In this document: in pieces, positions 1 to 6,005 of the stretch
Layout of the letters: each line of letters opens with the position of its first letter
How positions within the stretch are numbered: position 1 is the stretch's first letter
From: Gammaproteobacteria bacterium
GTDB taxonomy: Bacteria > Pseudomonadota > Gammaproteobacteria > Steroidobacterales > Steroidobacteraceae
Direction: 5' to 3'
Assembly (NCBI GenBank): GCA_028293725.1
Contig: JAQGOE010000013.1
Coordinates: 1 to 9,438, forward strand
Length of the DNA: 9,438 nt
The notes under the pieces: model-generated
What the model saw: the letters and a program-made list of their open reading frames with translations, nothing else
Databases searched by the model: none
Told to the model about the DNA's origin: nothing
Position numbers and translations under genes: made by a program

Positions 1-1
1 C

Positions 2-103
2 CGGGCTGTACGTAACAACACCAGCGGGTATAACCCCAGTTGTCCGGTGGTGGCCTCCACATACGGCGCCACGTATCCGCCGAACATTCAACTCGCACAG
101 TAG
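2..103 (+). CDS. Possible 3' end of an unidentified gene (33 codons)
   Basis: Starting at base 2, one frame stays open from the left edge to a TAG at 101-103. The predicted tail contains NNTSGYNPSC and ends PPNIQLAQ, a composition that could be the C-terminus of an exported or surface protein. About two thirds of third codon positions are G or C, better than the competing frame starting at base 3, which also stays open until a TGA at 152. No family is recognisable from so short a piece, and no clear terminator follows. Chance openness over 100 bp is common at this GC content, so this is a weak call. Confidence 0.27.
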   Translation, partial: RAVRNNTSGYNPSCPVVASTYGATYPPNIQLAQ

Positions 104-699
104 GTCCTGTGGTGGGTGCAAGCGTGACTCAGTTATCTTAGTTGCAAAGCAATGACGCTGTCATGTCAGATATGAGTGACACCAGCGAGAGTGAAGCACC
201 GTTCGGGCGCGAATCGCCGCCGCGCGCACCGCTTCGGAGCGTCACGCGGCGCTGGCTCCGCCAGGGCCTCCGACCGGCCTTGCATCCCACGCGACTGTGC
301 GGTCGTACACACTGGTACAGTGAATCGGACTTTCTCAAACGCCCCGGTGGGGGTAGGCTGAACTGGCAATACCGGCTGGTGAGACCGGAATGCTGAAAAC
401 GGGGCAGCGCGCACCAAAGCGCCGAACCCGACCCGGCCATCGAGCCCATATTTAAATCAGCGACTTGGGACAGGCATGGACGCGGGCGTAACGGGCATGC
501 ATTTTGCTTTAGTTTCTCAAAAGGCGCGGGGTTTTCGATTTCTTGAACAATTCCGCGCTGTGAACGTCTTAACGTAATGGTCGGGTCGGGAATAGAGGGC
601 CATCACGCACTGTGCAAAGCGTTGGGTCTAAGTTGAGAGCGACGCTGGCATCACTGGCGCCCCGGCCGAGACATGTGCACTCAACGGGAGGGAAGGACG
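104..699. other. 596-bp region without a convincing gene, upstream of prkA
   Basis: Short open frames exist on both strands (142-396 plus, 166-417 and 138-449 minus), but they overlap each other, are rich in Arg, Pro and Ser, lack good ribosome binding sites and look like no family I know. Two small perfect dyads are visible: ATGAC-gct-GTCAT at 152-164 and CACTG-gta-CAGTG at 310-322. An AT-rich ATTTAAAT palindrome lies near 450-457. A weak sigma-70-like pair, TTGAAC at 543-548 and TCTTAA at 567-572 with an 18-nt spacer, sits about 130 bp before prkA. I see no clear sigma-54 site. This stretch most likely holds the promoter and leader of the prkA operon. Confidence 0.5.
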
Positions 700-2664
700 A
701 TGCGACCGCTCTCTGACGACGATTCAGATTCTTCCAAGCCTTATTCTGCATTCATCGAATCCCTGAGCTCTTTCAGCCGCCTCCATCGCGCGCAGCGCTG
801 GGAAGGCACCTTCGGCGAATTTCTCGCCAACATCGTGCCCGCCAATCCGGCGGCCATGGCCCGCACGAGCCACGAATACATCTGGGACATGCTGCGCTGG
901 CATGGCCGCGCGGCGCCCGCGGAGATGCCAGAGAGCGCCAAGGCCCGCGAGCTGTTCAAGCGCGAGCTCTTCGGCATCGACGAGCCGCTCGGCCGCGTAG
1001 TCGACTATTTCAAGGCGGCCGCCGCCGGCTCCGATGTCGGCCGTCGACTCCTGCTGCTGCTAGGTCCGCCGTCCGGCGGTAAATCGACCTTGGCCATCCT
1101 CATGAAGCGCGGCCTGGAGGAGTACAGCCGCACGGACGAGGGTGCTCTATATGCCGTCAAGGGCTCGCCGCTGCGCGAGAACCCGCTGAATCTCGTTCCC
1201 GCGGGCCTCCGCGCTGAGTTCCGCGATCGCTATGGCGTGGATATCCCTGGGGAATTGTCTCCATGGGCACGCGACCACGTCGAGCGCGAGTTCGAGGGTG
1301 ACTTCGTAAAGGTTCCTGTAGAGCGGATATTCCTGCAGGAATCCGCGCGCGTTGGCATCGGTACGTATGCCCCCCACGATCCCACCACCGCTGATATCGC
1401 GGACCTGGTCGGATCCGTCGATCTCGCGAAAGTCGCTCAAATCGGTGACGAGGGTGACCCCCGGGCGTGGTCCTGGTCGGGCGCCGTTTACGCCGCGAGC
1501 CGCGGCGTGCTGGAAATGATCGAAATCCTGAAGGTGAAGCGCGAGTTTCTCTACCTGTTGCTCACCATGACACAGGAAAAGAACGTCAAGGTCTCACGCT
1601 TCCCGCTCATTCACCTGGACGAGACCATTCTCGCGCATACCAACCTCGCGGAATTCCACAAGTTTCTGCAGGAAAAGGAAAACGAGGCGCTGCTGGACCG
1701 CATGGTCATCATCCGGGTTCCGTATGCGTTGTCTTATCGCGACGAATCGCGCATCTACCAGAAGCTCGTCTCGGGTGCGCCAGCCTTCCGTAACGTGCAC
1801 CTCGATCCGCACGTCCTCAACCTGGCCTCGGTGTTTGCCATCCTGACCCGGCTCACGAAACCCGAGCGCGAGGGTCTGGATATGGCTAAGAAGCTGCGCC
1901 TCTATGCGGGCGAGGCCGTCGAGGGCGTTCCCGAAACCGAAGCTTCGCGGCTGCATTCCGAATCGGGCGAAGAGGGTATGACCGGAGTCAGCCCCCGGTT
2001 CGTGATCAATGCCATCTCGAACGCCATCACCCGTGGGAACACCCATAGCCTCACGAGCATGGAGTTGCTGCTCGCCATCAAGGATTCGATCGAAAGTGAT
2101 GCCCGCATGGACGCCAAGCATAAAAAGGCCTGGGTCGATCACCTGGTGACCGCGCGCAAGGAGTTCTACAACCGCTGGGTCAAGGAAGATGTCCACCGCG
2201 CCATGTTTGCCTCGTTTGAAGAGGAGGCGCAGCAGCTGCTGGAGAAATATCTGGACGAGGTTGAGGCTTCGCTCGATCACCGCCAAGTAACGGATCCGAT
2301 TACCGGTGAGACCCGCCCCGCCGATGAGCGTTTCCTGCGCTCGGTCGAGGAGAAGATCAAGGTCTCCGACTCGGGCAAGTTGTCGTTCCGGCAGGAGGTC
2401 GTCCGCAAGGCCATGGTGGCCTTCAAGACCGGAGAGAAGTTCAAGCTCGTCAGTCACGCGCGCATGCGCGAGGCGATCGAGCAGTACTTGTTCGAGGAGC
2501 GTCGCGACGTATTGCGACTCGTGACTTCGACGGCTCGCCCCGACGACGATGCGCGCCAGAAAATTTCCGTCGTTCAGCAACGTCTCGTCACCGAATACGG
2601 CTACGACGAGCACAGCGCGAAAGAGGCACTCAGCTACGTCACAACATTGCTCGCGCAGGAGTAA
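700..2664 (+). CDS. prkA: PrkA / YeaG-type AAA+ serine protein kinase
   Basis: This is a 654-residue cytoplasmic protein, close to the 640-odd residues of E. coli YeaG. Residues about 85-350 form the PrkA AAA+ domain. The Walker A loop is GPPSGGKS (122-129), followed by the family segments LSPWARD (186-192), TMTQEKN (289-295), HLDETILAHTN (305-315) and LLDRMVIIRVPY (331-342). The C-terminal PrkA domain has GMTGVSPRF (426-434) and DPITGE (532-537), both readily matched to YeaG. Start choice: ATG at 700 follows a GGGAGGGAAGG tract with good spacing, whereas the in-frame ATG at 673 has none. The family was described as a serine kinase, and ATP-dependent protease activity has been reported for Bacillus PrkA, so the biochemical role is not settled. 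It is the first gene of a prkA-yhbH-spoVR operon linked in other bacteria to RpoS-dependent starvation response or sporulation. The reading frame is intact. Confidence 0.96.
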   Translation: MRPLSDDDSDSSKPYSAFIESLSSFSRLHRAQRWEGTFGEFLANIVPANPAAMARTSHEYIWDMLRWHGRAAPAEMPESAKARELFKRELFGIDEPLGRVVDYFKAAAAGSDVGRRLLLLLGPPSGGKSTLAILMKRGLEEYSRTDEGALYAVKGSPLRENPLNLVPAGLRAEFRDRYGVDIPGELSPWARDHVEREFEGDFVKVPVERIFLQESARVGIGTYAPHDPTTADIADLVGSVDLAKVAQIGDEGDPRAWSWSGAVYAASRGVLEMIEILKVKREFLYLLLTMTQEKNVKVSRFPLIHLDETILAHTNLAEFHKFLQEKENEALLDRMVIIRVPYALSYRDESRIYQKLVSGAPAFRNVHLDPHVLNLASVFAILTRLTKPEREGLDMAKKLRLYAGEAVEGVPETEASRLHSESGEEGMTGVSPRFVINAISNAITRGNTHSLTSMELLLAIKDSIESDARMDAKHKKAWVDHLVTARKEFYNRWVKEDVHRAMFASFEEEAQQLLEKYLDEVEASLDHRQVTDPITGETRPADERFLRSVEEKIKVSDSGKLSFRQEVVRKAMVAFKTGEKFKLVSHARMREAIEQYLFEERRDVLRLVTSTARPDDDARQKISVVQQRLVTEYGYDEHSAKEALSYVTTLLAQE

Positions 2665-2667
2665 CTA

Positions 2668-2721
2668 TTTTTTTATGCGCTGTGCGTAACTTTAGAGAGT
2701 TGCGCGTAGCGCATGAAAGGA
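2668..2721 (+). promoter_or_regulatory. Long hairpin between prkA and yhbH that can mask the yhbH ribosome binding site
   Basis: Bases 2675-2691 pair with 2698-2714 without a gap: 17 pairs, three of them G-U, around a 6-nt loop TTAGAG. The stem extends outward. The seven Ts at 2668-2674 can pair with GAAAGGA at 2715-2721, giving 24 consecutive pairs in RNA. The last four of these are UUUU against AGGA, the Shine-Dalgarno core of yhbH, which is the arrangement that defines fourU RNA thermometers. The T-run lies 5' of the stem on the plus strand and a run of As follows it on the minus strand, so this is not an intrinsic terminator in either direction. Likely roles are translational control of yhbH, mRNA stabilisation or processing. 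The pairing is read directly from the sequence; the function is inferred. Confidence 0.6.
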
Positions 2722-2736
2722 GTACCAGTAAGCATC

Positions 2737-3942
2737 ATGGCCCAAAGCACTGACTCTGGCATTGGCGCTAGCGTCGCGAACAGCGGCGAGAAATCTGGCG
2801 CCGACGCCGGCAAATGGTACGACTTGTTTTCGCGCGGCGCGCGCGACTGGCTGCGGCACGATGAGAAAGTGCGCGAGTCGGTGCGCAAACATCTGCCGCA
2901 AATCATTTCCGGTGGCGATGTCATAAACGACACCTCGCGCACGGTGCGAGTGCCGGTCAAAATGCTGGAGCATTACCACTTCCGGCTGCGCCGCCCCGAG
3001 GAGCAGCAGGGCGCGGGACAAGGCAAGGCAAAACCCGGCGATGTGTTCTCCGACCCCTCCAAACAGCGGGGTCCCGGCGAGAAGGGTCCCGGTGGCCAGG
3101 ATGACGGCGAGGTGCAGCTGCTCCTCGAATTCAAAGTCGACGACATCGTCGACTGGCTGTGGGAGGAAATGAAACTTCCCAACATCAAGGCGCGCGTCGG
3201 TCCCTCCGAAGAGTCGGAATGGATTCGCGAAGGCTACGACCGGCGCGGAGCCCGTTCGCGCCTGGATCGGCGCCGTTCGTTCAAGGAGATGGTCAAGCGC
3301 CGTGGTAACCCGGGCGCGACCCCAACCTTCATCGATGATGACCTGCGGTTCCGGCAGTTAGCGCGCCGGCGGCAGCCCGCGCTGCATGCAGTGGTGTTCT
3401 TCCTTCTCGACGTCTCGGGCAGCATGTCCGATCGTGACCGGAAGCTCGCCAAAACCTTCTTCTTCTGGGTGGTGCAGGGATTGCGCCGCGAATACCGCTC
3501 GCTCGAGACGGTGTTCATCGGCCACACCACCGAGGCTTGGGAATTCACCGAAAGCGAATTCTTCCAGGTGAGCGGCACCGGCGGCACCGTCTCCTCGACG
3601 GGCTTCAACAAGGTGCGTGAGATCATCGACGCCCGCTACAACCCGGGCCGATGCAACATCTATCTCTTCTACGCCTCCGACGGCGACAACTCCGTGAGCG
3701 ACGCCGCCGAAGCGCGCGAGTCGCTCTCTTCGATCGCGGAAGATTCCTGTTTCACAGGTTATGTTGAAGTTTCCTCGGGCCTCTCGCGGCAACTCGCCAC
3801 CGAGACCGGCCGCCTCTACGCGGAGTTATCCGCCGGGGGCTTGGCAGCGGGAAGCTACGCGCTGAACGACTTCGACGATGTCTGGGGCGCGGTCCGACAT
3901 TTCTTCGCGGCCGAGAGTCGTGCGCTGGACGGGAGCGGGTAG
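2737..3942 (+). CDS. yhbH: YhbH / YeaH-type DUF444 protein with von Willebrand A-like domain
   Basis: The product is 401 residues, near the length of Bacillus YhbH and shorter than E. coli YeaH. It has a basic helical N-terminus (WLRHDEKVRESVRKHLP, about 38-54), a Gly/Pro/Gln-rich linker at about 90-122, and a C-terminal von Willebrand A-like domain at about 218-395. That domain carries a MIDAS motif, LDVSGSM, with D225, S227 and S229, then GGT at 282-284 and SDGDN at 314-318, all family hallmarks. It is the usual partner of PrkA, encoded 72 nt after it. Start is uncertain. ATG 2737 has AAAGGAG upstream, but the spacer after GGAG is a long 14 nt. ATG 2713 would add eight residues and overlaps the base of the inter-gene hairpin, without a good site of its own. 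Molecular function is unknown; a metal-dependent adaptor role with PrkA is inferred from the fold and the conserved pairing. Confidence 0.93.
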   Translation: MAQSTDSGIGASVANSGEKSGADAGKWYDLFSRGARDWLRHDEKVRESVRKHLPQIISGGDVINDTSRTVRVPVKMLEHYHFRLRRPEEQQGAGQGKAKPGDVFSDPSKQRGPGEKGPGGQDDGEVQLLLEFKVDDIVDWLWEEMKLPNIKARVGPSEESEWIREGYDRRGARSRLDRRRSFKEMVKRRGNPGATPTFIDDDLRFRQLARRRQPALHAVVFFLLDVSGSMSDRDRKLAKTFFFWVVQGLRREYRSLETVFIGHTTEAWEFTESEFFQVSGTGGTVSSTGFNKVREIIDARYNPGRCNIYLFYASDGDNSVSDAAEARESLSSIAEDSCFTGYVEVSSGLSRQLATETGRLYAELSAGGLAAGSYALNDFDDVWGAVRHFFAAESRALDGSG

Positions 3943-3975
3943 TTCAACTTTGAAACAGCGCATGGGGAACCGTAC

Positions 3976-5337
3976 ATGAGCGAGGACTGGCAGAGTTACG
4001 TACAGCGCATCGAAGACCTCGCAGGCCGCTCCGGTCTCTCATTCCACCCGGTGGATTTCGAAGCGGTCCCCGATTCCTTCATGATGGAGATCGCCGTTTA
4101 CGGCTTGCCGGTGCGGATGCCGCACTGGTCGTTCGGCGTGCGGTACATCTACCAACTCATCCAGCGCCACATGGGAAACTCGCGCCTGTTCGAGGTCGTG
4201 TTCCCTGGAAATCCCGGCCACGCCTATCTCGCGGCGAGCAACGGACTGGCGGAAAACATCCTCGTGACCGCCCATGTGCTGGGTCATGCGGACTTCTCGA
4301 GGAACAATCTTCTGTTCCGCCGCTGCCAGGGACAGGTGAGCGAGCGGATCGTCGAACACGCGGCCAACCACGCGCGCCAGATCCAACAGGCCATCGAAAC
4401 CTATGGCGCGCAGAGAGTGGAGGTCGTACTCGACGCAGCTCTCGCTCTCGAGCAGCACATCGACACCGACCAGGCGCTGCGCCGCGACCGTTATCCGGAG
4501 TACGCGGCGGACCCGAAGGCGCTGACGGACGATGCTTTCCGGAAACGCTTCGCGGCGCTCGAGCCCACCGCCGCCAGCACCGGCATAGAGATAAAGAAGC
4601 GGGCCCCCATCCCACCGCACTCCGAGCGCGACCTGCTCTGGTTCATCGCGAACTACGCTCCCGAGATGGAAGCCTGGGAGCGCGACATTTTTCTCGCGGT
4701 CCGTGAAGAGTCGTTCTACTTCTATCCCGTGTTTGCCACGCAGATCATGAACGAGGGGTGGGCGTCCTACTGGCACGCCCGCCTGTTACGCGAGGCGAGC
4801 TTCATTCCGCAACAGGCATACCTCGACGCGATCAAATGCCATTCAGACGTCGTGCGCCCGGTCGCCGCCGAACAGCAGGTTGCTCTCAACATCAACCCCT
4901 ATCACCTGGGGTTCTCGATGTGGGAGAAGATCGTCGAGAGCCAGGGGTTGGATGCCGCCCGCGCCATCATGGAACAGGATGATGACTTCGGCTTCATTCG
5001 CAATCACCTCACGCGGGAGCTCGCCGACGAGCTCGGCCTGTTCCGCTTCAGCGCCCGCAGCGACGGGCAGGTGAAGGTGCTCGAGACGGACCTCAACGGT
5101 CTGCACGAGGCCGTGCTGAGCCCCAAGTACAATTTCGGCGCGCCGATGGTGTCGGCCAGCCACATCCGTAACGACGGAACGCTCGAGCTCACGCACGACA
5201 ACAGCAACGATGGCCGCGGTCTGGACCTGGAGCGTAGCCGGAAAGTGCTGGATTACGTACAGAAGGTCTGGCGCCGGCCCATCGTCCTGACGACCGTCAA
5301 CCAGGCGGGGTCAACGCTGGAGCTGACCGCTCCGTAA
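3976..5337 (+). CDS. spoVR: SpoVR / YcgB family protein
   Basis: The product is 453 residues, close to Bacillus SpoVR (about 468) and somewhat shorter than E. coli YcgB (about 510). Family landmarks are AHVLGHADFSRNN (99-111), a His-rich segment; YPVFATQIMNEGWASYWH (250-267), the most diagnostic block; and NPYHLGFSMWEKI (307-319). The C-terminal part (about 345-450) is the smaller SpoVR tail domain. No signal peptide or membrane segment is visible, so it is cytoplasmic. ATG 3976 follows GGGGA with a 7-nt spacer, 33 nt after the yhbH stop, consistent with co-transcription. In Bacillus, spoVR affects spore cortex formation; in non-sporulating bacteria the gene travels with prkA and yhbH and appears stress-related. 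The conserved His and Glu residues suggest metal binding, but the enzyme activity, if any, is unknown. Confidence 0.95.
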   Translation: MSEDWQSYVQRIEDLAGRSGLSFHPVDFEAVPDSFMMEIAVYGLPVRMPHWSFGVRYIYQLIQRHMGNSRLFEVVFPGNPGHAYLAASNGLAENILVTAHVLGHADFSRNNLLFRRCQGQVSERIVEHAANHARQIQQAIETYGAQRVEVVLDAALALEQHIDTDQALRRDRYPEYAADPKALTDDAFRKRFAALEPTAASTGIEIKKRAPIPPHSERDLLWFIANYAPEMEAWERDIFLAVREESFYFYPVFATQIMNEGWASYWHARLLREASFIPQQAYLDAIKCHSDVVRPVAAEQQVALNINPYHLGFSMWEKIVESQGLDAARAIMEQDDDFGFIRNHLTRELADELGLFRFSARSDGQVKVLETDLNGLHEAVLSPKYNFGAPMVSASHIRNDGTLELTHDNSNDGRGLDLERSRKVLDYVQKVWRRPIVLTTVNQAGSTLELTAP

Positions 5338-5365
5338 GTAGAGAAGCCAGGTCCACTCCGGCGCG

Positions 5366-5396
5366 GGCGGCGCCCTTTGGCGAGCCAACCGCCGCC
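5366..5396. terminator. Nested GC-rich hairpin in the convergent spoVR / small-gene gap
   Basis: GGCGGCG (5366-5372) pairs perfectly with CGCCGCC (5390-5396). Inside, TTGG (5377-5380) pairs with CCAA (5385-5388) around a CGAG loop. It sits 29 nt after the spoVR stop and 29 nt beyond the stop of the minus-strand gene ending at 5425, a typical place for a bidirectional transcription boundary. Neither strand has a U-run after the stem, so it is at best a non-canonical terminator or a 3'-end protecting structure. Confidence 0.4.
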
Positions 5397-5424
5397 TGTT
5401 GGCGCCGCTGCTCGTCGGCTCTCG

Positions 5425-5610
5425 TTACGGGTTAGCGTCCTTGCTGACGCCCGGCCCCGGCGCGCTGGGCTCTGTCCCCCAGTCCTCTTCCTCATTCGAG
5501 GTCACGATGGACACCGGATCGCTGGCCGGGAAACTATCCGCGAGCGCCTCATCGAGCTGCTGCTGGATTTTCTGGCGCTTGCGCGCCTCTTCCTGCTGAG
5601 ATTCGTTCAA
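5425..5610 (-). CDS. Small conserved-type protein with an ADSFPASDP segment
   Basis: With the TTG start at 5610 the product has 61 residues: a charged, Gln-rich helical N-terminus (residues 2-18), then LDEALADSFPASDPVS (19-34), then an acidic and Pro/Gly-rich tail. The ALADSFPASDP segment is one I recognise from many small uncharacterised proteobacterial proteins of this size; its function is unknown. The TTG is preceded by GGAGAG at a spacing of 4 nt. An in-frame ATG at 5649 would add 13 residues and overlap the upstream gene by 17 bp, with only a distant purine tract. It is second in a two-gene minus-strand unit, 22 nt downstream of the acidic-protein gene, and converges on spoVR. It has no membrane segment and no cysteine. 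Confidence 0.68.
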   Translation of the reverse strand: MNESQQEEARKRQKIQQQLDEALADSFPASDPVSIVTSNEEEDWGTEPSAPGPGVSKDANP

Positions 5611-5632
5611 TCGACTCTCCCATGACGCGACG

Positions 5633-5887
5633 CTAACCAGCCACCTCATTCTCGTCGAATATTACTCTCCCCTTATCTACGTCGGGCGGTGAATGCGGCG
5701 CCTGCGGATCGAGGTCATCTTCATCCACATCATCGTCACCCTCGTCGGGGACGTCGTGCTCGCCCGGCCCCGCCACGATCCAGAAGACGCTTTCGGTCCC
5801 CGGCGGCGGATCATGCTCGGGGTAGACCGGTACGTCGTGGGTGGGGTCCTCCTGCGGAGGCGGGTCGTTGGGATCGGTCTGACTCAT
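5633..5887 (-). CDS. Small, highly acidic proline-rich hypothetical protein
   Basis: The product is 84 residues starting MSQTDPNDPPP. I count 25 Asp/Glu against 2 Lys/Arg, plus 16 prolines. A proline-rich N-terminal third (DPPPQEDP, YPEHDPPPG) is followed by a short hydrophobic patch SVFWIVAG (33-40), an Asp/Glu cluster (about 43-60) and a C-terminus DKGRVIFDENEVAG. It is probably disordered apart from the patch and tail. ATG 5887 has GGAGAAATCCC directly upstream, a good ribosome binding site; the longer in-frame extension to 6223 is antisense to the EF-G-like gene and is rejected. It leads a two-gene unit with the 61-residue protein, divergent from the EF-G-like gene. I do not recognise the family. 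Confidence 0.72.
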   Translation of the reverse strand: MSQTDPNDPPPQEDPTHDVPVYPEHDPPPGTESVFWIVAGPGEHDVPDEGDDDVDEDDLDPQAPHSPPDVDKGRVIFDENEVAG

Positions 5888-6005
5888 GGGATTTCTCCGG
5901 CGACTCATGCTGGGGGTTGCCAACGGAAACACGAAGCAATGCATGTGCCGCCGCGCAGGAGTAACCTGCCCATGCCGCAGTCTGTGCGTGCCTGGAGCGT
6001 TGACC
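5888..6005. promoter_or_regulatory. 118-bp divergent intergenic region with dyads
   Basis: The gap separates the minus-strand acidic-protein gene from the plus-strand EF-G-like gene and must carry at least one promoter. A perfect dyad GCAGG-agtaa-CCTGC lies at 5955-5969, and GCATG at 5941-5945 is matched by CATGC at 5975-5971 read on the other strand, so the second dyad encloses the first asymmetrically. These could be operator half-sites. I find no convincing -35/-10 pair on either strand. Confidence 0.35.

Noticed and set aside
280..400. Possible tRNA or structured RNA gene
   Set aside because: Only short 4-5 bp stems are visible; no cloverleaf, T-loop GGTTCGA-like sequence or CCA end was found.
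138..449. Overlapping small ORFs 142-396 (+), 166-417 (-) and 138-449 (-)
   Set aside because: They overlap on both strands with Arg/Pro/Ser-rich products, no clear ribosome binding site and no known motif, so no one of them can be preferred.
1594..2613. 339-residue open frame on the minus strand inside prkA
   Set aside because: It is antisense to conserved PrkA coding sequence and arises from the GC-rich codon pattern; its product resembles no family and has a shadow-like composition.
2668..2714. Intrinsic terminator between prkA and yhbH
   Set aside because: The T-run precedes the stem on the plus strand, and on the minus strand the stem is followed by As, so neither strand has stem-then-U order.
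4039..4776. 245-residue minus-strand open frame inside spoVR
   Set aside because: It is fully antisense to conserved SpoVR blocks, has no ribosome binding site of note and no recognisable domain.
5886..6005. 40-residue N-terminal extension of the EF-G-like protein (Cys-rich MCRRAG... segment)
   Set aside because: It overlaps the divergent promoter region and is not family-like; ATG 6006 has GGAG at proper spacing and gives the expected N-terminus.
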